Source: Bacillus sp. ISL-37
GTDB lineage: Bacteria; Bacillota; Bacilli; Bacillales; Cytobacillaceae
NCBI RefSeq assembly: GCF_018613315.1
Contig: NZ_JAGGQL010000039.1
Coordinates: 1 to 64,000, forward strand
Length of the DNA stretch: 64,000 nucleotides
Direction: 5' to 3'
The number at the start of each line of letters is the position of its first letter. The stretch's first letter is position 1. Positions 44,378-52,508 of the stretch are shown here, piece after piece. A program made the translations under genes and the position numbers. Below the pieces are notes generated by a model. That model saw only the letters and a list, made by a program, of their open reading frames with translations. It made no database searches and was not told where the DNA came from.

Positions 44378-44414
44378 CAAAAGTATAGAAAGGCTTAATA
44401 AGGAGACGACCTTG

Positions 44415-45107
44415 ATGGACAAAAATATATCATTATATAGCTTAATTTTGCAAAACTTCATTGATCGGGAAATAATTCAAAAAATCAAGCCGGATACGAT
44501 GTTGTTCCAGGAAGATGAAAATGTTCAGAATGTCTATGTCATCCTGAGTGGAAGTGTATCTGTTGGCCGTGTTCATATGAAAGGAAAGGAATTCATCCTG
44601 AAAATCTTGAATGGCGAAGAAATGATTATTGATTATGAACTGTTCAAGCATAATCCGCGTTATCACTTTTCAGCTAAGACTCTTACAGAATGTGAAATTC
44701 TCATGATCAAAAGAGAGCAGTTCGAGGAATTCATTATGAATGATAAAACTGCTATGAACGCAATGGTAAACTGGCTAAGTACCAGATACCTCAAAGCACA
44801 GATGAAATGTCAGGACCTGATCATGAACGGGAAGAAAGGCGGTTTGTACTCCATTTTGATCAGGCTGTGCAATAGTTATGGCGTCATGACAGATGAAGGT
44901 ATCCTGATCGATCTGCCCCTCACCCACCAGGAATTGGCCAATCTAACGTATGGAACACGGGAAGTTATCCAGAGAATGCTGAAGGAATTACGCGAGAAAG
45001 ACGTCATCGCTTATGATCAACTTAAGTTCACGGTAAAGAACCTGGCATATTTAAAGAAAGAAGTCGACTGCCAGAATTGTTCATTTGAAATATGTGGATT
45101 GAATTAA
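44415..45107 (+). CDS. Crp/Fnr-family regulator with a C-terminal CX2CX4C motif
   Basis: About 230 residues. The N-terminal cyclic-nucleotide-type beta-roll (QNVYVILSGSVSVGRVHMKGKEFILKILNGEE) is followed by a long dimerisation helix and a winged helix (LTHQELANLTYGTREVIQRMLKELREKDVI). The C-terminus reads CQNCSFEIC, exactly the CX2CX4C spacing that holds the [4Fe-4S] cluster in Bacillus Fnr. An Asp at position 134 (KCQDLIMNG) sits where B. subtilis Fnr has its fourth ligand, Asp141. An oxygen-sensing role is therefore likely, but the gene is not beside narK. AAGGAGACGACC precedes the ATG. Confidence 0.88.
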   Translation: MDKNISLYSLILQNFIDREIIQKIKPDTMLFQEDENVQNVYVILSGSVSVGRVHMKGKEFILKILNGEEMIIDYELFKHNPRYHFSAKTLTECEILMIKREQFEEFIMNDKTAMNAMVNWLSTRYLKAQMKCQDLIMNGKKGGLYSILIRLCNSYGVMTDEGILIDLPLTHQELANLTYGTREVIQRMLKELREKDVIAYDQLKFTVKNLAYLKKEVDCQNCSFEICGLN

Positions 45108-45130
45108 AAAATCGTGCTTTAGATAATAAA

Positions 45131-45433
45131 GTTACCCTTATCACAGGCCGTAACTCGGCATAAGGGTGTGATTAGCTCTTAATTGTTACCTTATGCGTGC
45201 CGAAAACGCTGCATAAGGGTACGATTAGCTCTTAATTGTTACCTTATGCGTGCGGAAAACGCTGCATAAGGGTACGATTAGCTCTTAATTGTTACCTTAT
45301 GCGTGCCGAAAACACTGCATAAGGGTACGATTAGCTCTTAATTGTTACCTTATGCGTGCCAAAACGCTGCATAAGGGTGTGATTAGCTCTTAATTGTTAC
45401 CTTATGCGTGCCGAAAACGCTGCATAAGGGTAC
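45131..45433. repeat. Tandem palindrome array 2 (53-bp period)
   Basis: Six units begin with GTTACC at 45131, 45185, 45238, 45291, 45344 and 45396 (spacings 54, 53, 53, 53, 52). Each contains ACCTTATGC / GCATAAGGGT as arms around a 14-nt loop (GTGCCGAAAACGCT, with small changes), then spacer ACGATTAGCTCTTAATT. The first unit is divergent and probably the oldest. The array fills the gap between the convergent Fnr-like and DUF456 genes; no gene is visible between 45108 and 45532. Confidence 0.95.
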
Positions 45434-45500
45434 TTTTATGAAATTTCTATAATCATCTAATAACAGTAAAATCAATTAAGGATCGATAATGCCGGTCATA

Positions 45501-45535
45501 TAAAAAAATCGTGCTGAAGCAGCACGATTTTTTTA
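45501..45535. terminator. Terminator between convergent genes
   Basis: Stem AAAAAAATCGTGCT / AGCACGATTTTTTT, symmetric; it overlaps the DUF456 stop codon. Confidence 0.9.
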
Positions 45536-46012
45536 TACTAAAATGAAGAAATAAACGAGCATGATGCTCATGATGATTCCTTTTGTCACCACACTGCTGA
45601 CAAAACCAACCACAGAACCGAAGCCCACCTTAATCGCATCATTCAAGTTCTTTTTATTAACCAGCGATTCAGCCAGTGCCGCTCCTAAAAATGGCCCGAT
45701 CAAGATACCGACGATTGGAATGACAAAAGGCCCGATCAACAAACCGATTGTGCTTCCCCACATCCCCGCCTTGCTCCCGCCATATTTTTTGACACCAATG
45801 ATGTTGGCAATATAATCAGCCCCAAACAGCAGTGCAACGAACAGCCCCTGGACAGACCAAAATAACCAGTTGAAAGGCTCAAATGAAAAAAACAAGCCGT
45901 AAAGGATAAAACCGCCCAACATTAAAAGTACCCCAGGCAAGATTGGCACCACCAAACTTGCATAAGCTTCAACGAATAACACACCAATGATGATCCAATA
46001 AACTACTTCCAT
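45533..46012 (-). CDS. DUF456 family membrane protein, YqgC type
   Basis: A 159-residue protein with about four to five hydrophobic segments. The DUF456 pattern is clear: VPILPGVLLMLGGFILYGL, LFGADYIANIIGVKKYGGSKAGMWGSTIGLLIGPFV and the Gly/Pro-rich IVGILIGPFLGAALAE. The glycine-zipper-like middle suggests oligomeric packing in the membrane. Function unknown. In B. subtilis yqgC lies next to sodA; here the Fnr-like gene and a repeat array come between. Confidence 0.88.
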   Translation of the reverse strand: MEVVYWIIIGVLFVEAYASLVVPILPGVLLMLGGFILYGLFFSFEPFNWLFWSVQGLFVALLFGADYIANIIGVKKYGGSKAGMWGSTIGLLIGPFVIPIVGILIGPFLGAALAESLVNKKNLNDAIKVGFGSVVGFVSSVVTKGIIMSIMLVYFFILV

Positions 46013-46038
46013 TCAATCCATCCTTTTGATTGTGAAAT

Positions 46039-46073
46039 AAAAATAAGCAAAGGTTTCCCTTTGCTTATTTTAC
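46039..46073 (-). terminator. Terminator behind the Na/Pi symporter gene
   Basis: AAAATAAGCAAAGG / CCTTTGCTTATTTT, 14-bp stem with 4-nt loop, T-rich on the minus strand. It ends 3 bp from the symporter stop. Confidence 0.9.
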
Positions 46074-46075
46074 CA

Positions 46076-47707
46076 CTATTTTTGCTCTCCCAAAACGTAC
46101 TCAGCGATGTTTACTGCATGGTCGCCGATTCGCTCCAAGTTGCTGATGATGTCAACGAACACGATACCCGCCTGTCCAGTACACTGTCCTTCATTCATGC
46201 GAAGGATATGCTGCTTTCTAAGCGTACGTTCCATTCTGTCAATCTCATCTTCTTTTGTGACTACTGCTCTGGCAGCATCAAGATTCTTCTGGTCCAATGC
46301 CTGAAGCGCCTCTTCTACTGTACTTACTGTTAGGTTAAACATTACTTCCAGATCTTCCATAGCCGTATTAGTCATCTTCACTTTATTTGCCTGCTGGTAC
46401 TCGATTAGTTCTACAATGTTTTCGAAGTGGTCCCCGATTCTTTCAATGTCTCGGACTGTATCGATCAGCATGCTGTGCTCTTCTGATTCATGTCCTGATA
46501 GAGAGCTTGTTGCCAGGTCTACCAGATAGTCTGTAATCTTACGGTCAAGATTATTGATTGCATCCTCTAGCTGATATGCATTCAAGGAATGCTTTGTATT
46601 CTTTGTCTTTAAAAACTCATGTGTTTCTTCCATTCCCTTTAAGGCAAACTTACCCATACGAAGTACTTCTTCCTTCGCCTGACCAAGCGCAATGGACGGT
46701 GATTGTTCAATAAAGACTGGATCTAGGTGCTGAGCTTTATATTCTACTATAGAATCCTCACCCGGAATCAGTTTAACAACGATCAGCGCTAATATTGCTA
46801 TGAAAGGAAGCTGAATGATTGTATTAGTAGTGTTAAATATACCATGAGCAAATGCAATGGTCATTTCAGGATTCAAATCTAGATTATCTCTTAACAACTC
46901 GATCAACTTGGTGAATGGTCCCAAGAGGATTACAAATATAGTTGTTCCTATCAAATTGAATAAAACATGGGTAGCAGCTGCTCTCTTTGCGGCAACAGAA
47001 GCACCAATTGATGCTAATACTGCAGTAATTGTTGTTCCGATATTATCCCCAAAAAGAATCGGTAATGCTCCATCAAGTGATACCATGGCTTCAGCGTGAA
47101 GACTTTGCAAAATACCGATCGTCGCACTCGAACTTTGTACAATAACTGTAAAGATCGTGCCAATCAATACTCCAAGGATTGGATTAGCGCTCATCTCGAC
47201 TGTCAGTTCATGGAACGCATCGAAACCTCGTAATGGTTTCATACCTGCACTCATTAACTCAAGTCCAAAGAATAATGCTCCAAAACCAAAGATAATTTGA
47301 CCGTAGTTATGAATTTTTTTACTTTTAAAGAAGAATAACATCAAAGATCCTATGGCAATAATCGGCAATGCATACTCACCAATATCAATACCAATGATAA
47401 ACGCAGTCACGGTTGTACCAATATTGGCACCCATAATAACCCCGATTGCTTGTCTAAGTGTCATAAAACCTGCACTAACCAAACCAATTGTAATAACAGT
47501 AGTTCCCGTGCTCGTTTGTAATAGCACCGTTACAAAAATACCTGCCAGTACACCCATCAGTGGATTAGTGGTAAAGCGGTCGAGAATATCCCGAAGTCGA
47601 TCACCTGCTGACTTCTGCAAACCATCACCCATGAATTTAATGCCGTATAAAAAGATACCAAGTCCTCCAAAGAACTCAAACAGCATTTCTTGTAAATTCA
47701 ATTCCAT
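46076..47707 (-). CDS. Na+/phosphate symporter with C-terminal PhoU-like domain
   Basis: About 543 residues from ATG 47707 (MELNLQEMLFEFFGG), supported by AGGGGTTG upstream. Two inverted Na/Pi-cotransporter repeats are visible: TVLLQTSTGTTVITIGLVSAGFMTLRQAIGVIMGANIGTTVTAF and TVIVQSSSATIGILQSL with FGDNIGTTITAVLASIG. Both hold the QSS/QTS and GANIGTT signatures of the NptA group. The C-terminal 190 residues are a PhoU-like helical bundle (VRDIERIGDHFENIVELIE, ISNLERIGDHAVNIAEYV). This is a low-affinity phosphate route complementary to Pst. It is inserted between the yqgC- and yqgB-type genes relative to B. subtilis. Confidence 0.94.
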   Translation of the reverse strand: MELNLQEMLFEFFGGLGIFLYGIKFMGDGLQKSAGDRLRDILDRFTTNPLMGVLAGIFVTVLLQTSTGTTVITIGLVSAGFMTLRQAIGVIMGANIGTTVTAFIIGIDIGEYALPIIAIGSLMLFFFKSKKIHNYGQIIFGFGALFFGLELMSAGMKPLRGFDAFHELTVEMSANPILGVLIGTIFTVIVQSSSATIGILQSLHAEAMVSLDGALPILFGDNIGTTITAVLASIGASVAAKRAAATHVLFNLIGTTIFVILLGPFTKLIELLRDNLDLNPEMTIAFAHGIFNTTNTIIQLPFIAILALIVVKLIPGEDSIVEYKAQHLDPVFIEQSPSIALGQAKEEVLRMGKFALKGMEETHEFLKTKNTKHSLNAYQLEDAINNLDRKITDYLVDLATSSLSGHESEEHSMLIDTVRDIERIGDHFENIVELIEYQQANKVKMTNTAMEDLEVMFNLTVSTVEEALQALDQKNLDAARAVVTKEDEIDRMERTLRKQHILRMNEGQCTGQAGIVFVDIISNLERIGDHAVNIAEYVLGEQK

Positions 47708-47927
47708 TTTTTCAACCCCTAGATTTATTTCGACAAACATCTACAAACACAGCTTATTATGAAGGAAATATTAATGAAAAGTAAACTGTTTATACTTCGA
47801 ATTTACAATACCTTAACATTTCTTCGTTATGTTACAAATATGTTACAAATCGGAGGTAAAAAGGTTGTTATTCTACTATGTGAAAAGCTAAAATAGTGAG
47901 TGTAATTCTTTTAAAGGACGTGTATTC

Positions 47928-48704
47928 ATGAGTATTTTCACACAATTAGCAAAAAGCATGTATTCTCCAAAGGTTATTGCTGACACACGATTCCAAGGTA
48001 TAGGCAAAACTATCTTATTTGTCTTCATGCTGACCCTAATATCCATTTTGCCTGTAGTCTATTATATGTTTGTTGGGATCTCAGAAGCTGTTGGCTCGGT
48101 CAAGCAATCCATCAAAACTGATTTACCTTCTTTTACGATTCGAGAAGGAGTGCTGCAGTCAGAAATTAAAGCACCGTTAACAATCAAAAATGGAAGCTTC
48201 ACGTTAATTTTTGACCCTACCGGTGCGATCGATGAAAGTGAACTGACTGGCATGGATGCCAACGTTGCAATGCTTCAAAAAGAAATTGTGCTTGCTGCCG
48301 GCGGCGAAACCAATGCTGTGCCCTATACCCTTTTTACAAGTGAATCTATGACGAAGGATGACATTATTTCTCTCATCAATACGGCTGAATCCTCGCTCCC
48401 TGTATTGCTGGGAATACTGTTTATTGTTATCTATGTTTTTTCCAGCGGTATGAAATTCATCGAGGTTTCTCTATTAGCACTATTTGGTCTTCTATTGAAA
48501 AACCTGGCTGGAAGAAACCTCCAATACAGACATTTATGGAGAATGGCAGCATATAGCACAACACTCCCTACTATATTTTTCACGATCATGGCATTATTAA
48601 AAACAACTGTGCCTTACAGTTTTTCGATAAACTGGTTTGTTGCTTCGATGATGCTTTTATTAGCTATTAAAGAACTGCCTGCCAAGAAAGCTGTGGAAAG
48701 TTAA
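47928..48704 (+). CDS. DUF1189 family membrane protein, YqgB type
   Basis: A 258-residue protein. The opening MSIFTQLAKSMYSPKVIADTRFQGIGKTILFVFMLTLISILPV is the conserved DUF1189 start with its first membrane segment. A loop of about 110 residues outside the membrane follows (FTIREGVLQSEIKAPLTIKNGSFTLIFDPTG), then four membrane segments. Function unknown. It is closed by a terminator that overlaps the stop. Confidence 0.9.
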   Translation: MSIFTQLAKSMYSPKVIADTRFQGIGKTILFVFMLTLISILPVVYYMFVGISEAVGSVKQSIKTDLPSFTIREGVLQSEIKAPLTIKNGSFTLIFDPTGAIDESELTGMDANVAMLQKEIVLAAGGETNAVPYTLFTSESMTKDDIISLINTAESSLPVLLGILFIVIYVFSSGMKFIEVSLLALFGLLLKNLAGRNLQYRHLWRMAAYSTTLPTIFFTIMALLKTTVPYSFSINWFVASMMLLLAIKELPAKKAVES

Positions 48705-48736
48705 GAAATACGCCCTCTGGCGTATTTCTTAACTTT
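48701..48736 (+). terminator. Terminator of the DUF1189 gene
   Basis: Stem TTAAGAAATACGCC / GGCGTATTTCTTAA, loop CTCT, beginning at the stop codon. Confidence 0.85.
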
Positions 48737-48929
48737 CATATTATTACTTCAGGTTTTCTTTCTTTCTGCCCCATTATGTATCCTCTTAAACAATTCCATT
48801 TCCTCAATCCTGACAGATAGATTATTTTATTTTCTTTACATACACTTTCATTTTTTATCTATTAAATTGGTTCTTAACTCTATTTCTCCTGCATAAATAA
48901 TGATATAAGCATTTAAGGAGGAGGGTCCT

Positions 48930-49286
48930 ATGAAAAAACTGGCAGGATTATTGGTTTTCTTGATAGTAGCTTACGCAGTCTACAATGATTTGAGCATAGG
49001 AACACTTCCAGCAGCGAAAATGCAGGAACCTGAAACATCAAAAGTGGAAATGGTAGAGACGAAAAAGACAGAAACACAAACCACACAAGAAATTCCTTTT
49101 TTTGAACACGAAGTACTGCCTGGTGATACTGTACTATCAGTAATTGACAGTTATATGGACAAACCATTGAGCGTGCCTGTCTCACAAGCAGTGGAAGACT
49201 TTAAAAAGTTGAACGACGGGACAGATCCCCAAAAAATCAAATTCGGAAACGTTTATAAATTCCCGGACTACAGCAGCCAAAATTAG
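48930..49286 (+). CDS. LysM-domain protein, YqfZ-like
   Basis: A 118-residue protein. The N-terminal hydrophobic segment MKKLAGLLVFLIVAYAVYNDL and a Thr/Glu/Lys-rich linker precede a LysM-like domain: FEHEVLPGDTVLSVIDSY ... QAVEDFKKLNDG ... KIKFGNVYKFP. LysM binds peptidoglycan, so the domain probably faces the wall. Place just upstream of ispG matches B. subtilis yqfZ. AAGGAGGAGGGTCCT precedes the ATG. Confidence 0.85.
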   Translation: MKKLAGLLVFLIVAYAVYNDLSIGTLPAAKMQEPETSKVEMVETKKTETQTTQEIPFFEHEVLPGDTVLSVIDSYMDKPLSVPVSQAVEDFKKLNDGTDPQKIKFGNVYKFPDYSSQN

Positions 49287-49403
49287 CAAAGGCTAACAAT
49301 TGAAGTCTTTCCTTGTCAATTTGAGCAAAAGATTGATAAAATGGGGTTATGCAACTTTAGGAACATATTCTTGAATTCCATTTTTCAAAGGAGCGAATCA
49401 CTG

Positions 49404-50501
49404 TTGAGTGAAATTATACATCGTACCAAAACCCGTCCAATAAAGGTTGGGAATTTAACCATTGGAGGCAACAATGAAGTTGTCATCCAGAGTATGACAA
49501 CAACCAAGACGCATGATGTCGAAGCGACTGTTGCTGAAATCATGCGCCTTGAAGAAGCTGGCTGCCAGGTTGTCCGTGTTGCTTGTCCGGATGAAAGAGC
49601 GGCGAATGCCATTTCAGAAATCAAAAAAAGAATAAACATACCACTTGTTGTAGATATCCATTTTGATTACCGCTTAGCGCTTAAAGCGATTGAAGGCGGA
49701 GCTGACAAAATCAGGATCAATCCAGGTAATATTGGCAAACGTGAAAAGGTAGAGGCTGTTGTAAAAGCTGCTAAAGAGCGCGGTATCCCGATCAGAATCG
49801 GTGTGAATGCTGGTTCTCTTGAGAGACGAATTCTTGAAAAGTACGGCTATCCTACAGCGGATGGGATGGTAGAGAGTGCCTTGCACCACATCAAAATCCT
49901 CGAGGACCTTGATTTCCATGATATCATCGTTTCGATGAAGGCTTCTGATGTAAACCTTGCGATTGAGGCTTACGAAAAAGCAGCTAAAGCTTTTGATTAT
50001 CCGCTTCATCTTGGAATTACAGAATCAGGGACTTTATTTGCTGGTACCGTCAAAAGTGCCGCTGGCCTTGGAGCGATCCTCAGCAAGGGAATCGGCAACA
50101 CGGTCAGGATATCATTGAGTGCAGACCCAGTAGAGGAAGTTAAGGTTGCAAGAGAACTGTTAAAGTCATTTGGCCTAGCAGCTAATGCAGCAACATTAAT
50201 CTCTTGTCCAACATGCGGACGAATCGAAATCGATTTGATCAGCATTGCCAATGAGGTGGAAGAGTACATCTCAAAGATAAAGGCACCGATCAAGGTAGCT
50301 GTGCTTGGATGCGCTGTTAACGGTCCTGGCGAAGCACGTGAAGCTGATATCGGCATTGCAGGTGCGAGAGGAGAAGGTCTTCTTTTCAGAAAAGGAGAGA
50401 TCGTCCGCAAAGTGCCAGAGGAAACAATGGTAGAAGAACTTAAGAAAGAAATCGATAAAATCGCTGAAGAAAAGATTCGCGAAGCTGCCCTTCAGAAATA
50501 A
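49404..50501 (+). CDS. ispG: 4-hydroxy-3-methylbut-2-enyl diphosphate synthase (IspG)
   Basis: Fe-S enzyme of the non-mevalonate isoprenoid pathway converting MEcPP to HMBPP. It has the TIM-barrel part ([44 protein letters not shown]). The C-terminal cluster domain has [11 protein letters not shown] and [12 protein letters not shown], giving the three cysteines and the Glu ligand. The start is taken as TTG 49404 ([12 protein letters not shown]), with AAAGGAG upstream; the in-frame ATG at 49341 would add 21 residues without a ribosome site. The TAA stop is shared with the start of a GC-rich repeat that also follows ispH. Confidence 0.96.
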   Translation: MSEIIHRTKTRPIKVGNLTIGGNNEVVIQSMTTTKTHDVEATVAEIMRLEEAGCQVVRVACPDERAANAISEIKKRINIPLVVDIHFDYRLALKAIEGGADKIRINPGNIGKREKVEAVVKAAKERGIPIRIGVNAGSLERRILEKYGYPTADGMVESALHHIKILEDLDFHDIIVSMKASDVNLAIEAYEKAAKAFDYPLHLGITESGTLFAGTVKSAAGLGAILSKGIGNTVRISLSADPVEEVKVARELLKSFGLAANAATLISCPTCGRIEIDLISIANEVEEYISKIKAPIKVAVLGCAVNGPGEAREADIGIAGARGEGLLFRKGEIVRKVPEETMVEELKKEIDKIAEEKIREAALQK

Positions 50502-50630
50502 AGAACAAAAAGCGCAAGCGCCTTGTCCAGCCCCGACAAGCGCTGGAGGGCCGAACAGTGAAGTCGTTTTTTGACTTCATTGGGCGGACCGAAGCGTCTC
50601 GAGGGGCTAGGCGCTGGAGCTGGATTAAGA
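50500..50630 (+). repeat. GC-rich 3'-end repeat, copy behind ispG
   Basis: Begins within the ispG stop (AAGAACAAAAAGCGCAAGCG). It continues CCTTGTCCAGCCCCGACAAG, GAAGTCGTTTTTTGACTTC (a hairpin) and CGAGGGGCTAGGCGCTGGAG, and ends at CTGGATTAAGA. Outer blocks are partly complementary (CAGCCCCGACAAGCGCTGGA against GGCTAGGCGCTGGAGCTGGA), so the RNA could fold as a long structured 3' UTR. Confidence 0.9.
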
Positions 50631-50685
50631 ATTATTTATGTGAAAATCCACAGCTAATCATTTTATCATCTCATTAATGACAGCC

Positions 50686-50720
50686 AAAATGCCCGGGAAA
50701 CAATTCCCGGGCATTTTTTA
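50686..50720. terminator. Terminator between convergent ispG and the repeat-rich gene
   Basis: AAAATGCCCGGGAA / TTCCCGGGCATTTT with loop ACAA, T-rich on both sides. Confidence 0.93.
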
Positions 50721-50742
50721 TTGGCATTCATTTTTAGTACCG

Positions 50743-51297
50743 TTAGAAGAACGGCAATATAAAGATGCCGACTAGAATTGAGATTGTCCCTATCCCAATT
50801 GCCCAGCTTCCGATAGCGGATCCTCTTCTGCGAGCCATGAAGCCAAGGACAATCCCCGCAGCTCCGAAAAGAACAGGTAAAATAAACAGCGACAAGATCG
50901 ATAGGGCAAGAGCTGATAGAGCAAGCCCTCGTCCTCCAGTTGTACTTTCTTCTTCTGACCTTCTTGTAATTGCAGGTGGTGCAGGAGCAGCAATCTCCGC
51001 CGCAGTTTCTTCCTGGTACTGTTCCTTACGTACAGGTCGAGCGATTGCAGTCATCTCCTGGTAGTGCTCATCACGCCCAGATCCAGCGATTGCAGTCATT
51101 TCCTGATAGTGTTCCTCACGTTCAGGTCCGGCGATTGCAGTCATTTCCTGGTAATGTTCGTCACGTGCAGGAGAGTACAGTTCAGTTGCTGTTTCTTCCT
51201 GGTATATTTCATCACGCGCATCCCTGATTGTGATGACATCCTGCTTAGGTTCAGTGATATATTCGGTACCTCTCTGTTTTCGCTCTTGGTCTGCCAC
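50743..51297 (-). CDS. Membrane protein with 15-residue tandem repeats (YqfX-like)
   Basis: About 184 residues from GTG 51297 (VADQERKQRGTEYI), supported by GAGGGATT upstream. The soluble N-terminal half carries roughly five copies of a degenerate repeat, consensus RDEHYQEMTAIAGP (15 residues, 45 bp at the DNA level). Two flanking copies are more divergent (RDEIYQEETATELYSPA, RKEQYQEETAAEIAAP). The C-terminal half has two long hydrophobic segments (LALSALALSILSLFILPVLFGAAGIVLGFMA and IGSWAIGIGTISILVGIFILPFF) around a basic loop. Place beside ispG matches yqfX; the repeat length probably varies between strains. Function unknown. Confidence 0.83.
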   Translation of the reverse strand: MADQERKQRGTEYITEPKQDVITIRDARDEIYQEETATELYSPARDEHYQEMTAIAGPEREEHYQEMTAIAGSGRDEHYQEMTAIARPVRKEQYQEETAAEIAAPAPPAITRRSEEESTTGGRGLALSALALSILSLFILPVLFGAAGIVLGFMARRRGSAIGSWAIGIGTISILVGIFILPFF

Positions 51298-51455
51298 TTT
51301 AATCCCTCGCTTTCTTAAGTGGAGCATTTATTATTGTTTACGAGTAGTGAGGATTTCATCATGGCAATGTTTAACTAACTTGAGAAAGTAAATCTTTTGC
51401 GGGCCTTTCATATTTGGTAAGATTAAAGAAAGATCAATGTTTAAGGAGCAGATTG

Positions 51456-52025
51456 ATGAAAAAACGTTTTGGCATAGACATCGATGGCACAGTCACTTGT
51501 CCGACTACATTTGTACCTTATTTAAATGAAGGATTCGATTTAGACATTACTCTTGATGATATTAAGCAATATGATTTTATGCCGCTTGTATCTGTATCTG
51601 AAAGAGAATTCGCTGCCTGGTTCAAAAAAATGGAACCGGAAATTTATTCTAAGTCACCTTTAGCAAAAGGTGCCAAGGATATTTTAAAGAGCTGGGAGAA
51701 TGAGCACGAATTATATTTTATCAGTGCCAGGGGAACACATTTACTAGATCTGACTAAAGAATGGTTTTCTGTCAATGAACTTAAATATCATGACATCCAT
51801 CTGATTGGCTCACATGATAAAATCGATGCTGCTCGTAAATACGAAGTGGATATATTTTTCGAGGATAAACACGATAATGCAGTCGACCTGCACGAAGAGC
51901 TAAGTATTCCGGTCATCCTTTTCAATACTCCTTACAATCAGGAACCGATTCCTAATGGAGTAATCCGCGTGAATAACTGGCAGGAAGCAAATGAATGGGT
52001 AGAAAACTGGTTTAAAAATAGTTAA
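51456..52025 (+). CDS. HAD-type nucleotidase, YqfW family
   Basis: A 189-residue HAD-superfamily phosphatase of the 5'(3')-nucleotidase type. Motif I is FGIDIDGTVTCP (DxDGT), motif II is the Ser in YFISARG, and motif IV is the acidic pair in VDIFFEDKHDNA. The cap between motifs I and II is helical (SEREFAAWFKKMEPEIYSKSPLAKGAKDILKSW). Start at ATG 51456 with AAGGAGCAG upstream; a longer frame from 51414 has no site. By family and place this is yqfW; a role in nucleotide pool cleaning is likely. Confidence 0.9.
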   Translation: MKKRFGIDIDGTVTCPTTFVPYLNEGFDLDITLDDIKQYDFMPLVSVSEREFAAWFKKMEPEIYSKSPLAKGAKDILKSWENEHELYFISARGTHLLDLTKEWFSVNELKYHDIHLIGSHDKIDAARKYEVDIFFEDKHDNAVDLHEELSIPVILFNTPYNQEPIPNGVIRVNNWQEANEWVENWFKNS

Positions 52026-52052
52026 AAACGGCCACTTGCATGGCCGTTTTTT
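52024..52052. terminator. Terminator between convergent yqfW-type gene and zur
   Basis: AAAAACGGCCA / TGGCCGTTTTTT with loop CTTGCA. Confidence 0.9.
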
Positions 52053-52082
52053 CTGTTTAGCGGTATTTTTTATATCTTGGAT

Positions 52083-52496
52083 TTATTGAACACAGTCAGG
52101 GCAGCGACCGTATATTTCGAACTTATGCCCAGAAATATCATAGCCTTTGAAGCTTGCTTCAATATTCCTCATTGGACAGGTCTCAATTTCCTTCGTTTTG
52201 CCACAGTCAAGGCAAATGAAGTGATGATGGTGCTCTTTATGTGAGCAGGTGAATCGGAAATGTTTTTCACCTGATAACTCTGTCATCTCGAGAATACCTA
52301 GATCGGCAAAAACACTTAAGTTCCGATAGATGGTATCGAAGCTCAAGCCAGGATAATTACCCTTCATCTGTTCAAGTACATCGCGAGCAGTCAAATACTT
52401 GTCATTATCGGAAAACAGCTGGAGCATATCTTCCCTTTTTCCAGTATGCTTATAGCCCTGTTCTTTCAACAGGTTCATTGCTTCATTCACATTCAT
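52083..52496 (-). CDS. zur: Zinc-responsive Fur-family repressor Zur
   Basis: Fur-family regulator of 137 residues. The winged helix is TAMDV-like LTARDVLEQMKGNYPGLSFDTIYRNLSVFADLGIL. The structural zinc site is CLDC (about residue 95) and CPDC at the C-terminus, and the regulatory region is CSHKEHHHHFICLDC. Gene neighbours (a metal ABC permease 12 bp upstream and its ATPase) and a Zur-like operator before that operon support zinc specificity over Fur or PerR. Confidence 0.93.
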   Translation of the reverse strand: MNVNEAMNLLKEQGYKHTGKREDMLQLFSDNDKYLTARDVLEQMKGNYPGLSFDTIYRNLSVFADLGILEMTELSGEKHFRFTCSHKEHHHHFICLDCGKTKEIETCPMRNIEASFKGYDISGHKFEIYGRCPDCVQ

Positions 52497-52508
52497 TATT
52501 TCACCCCG

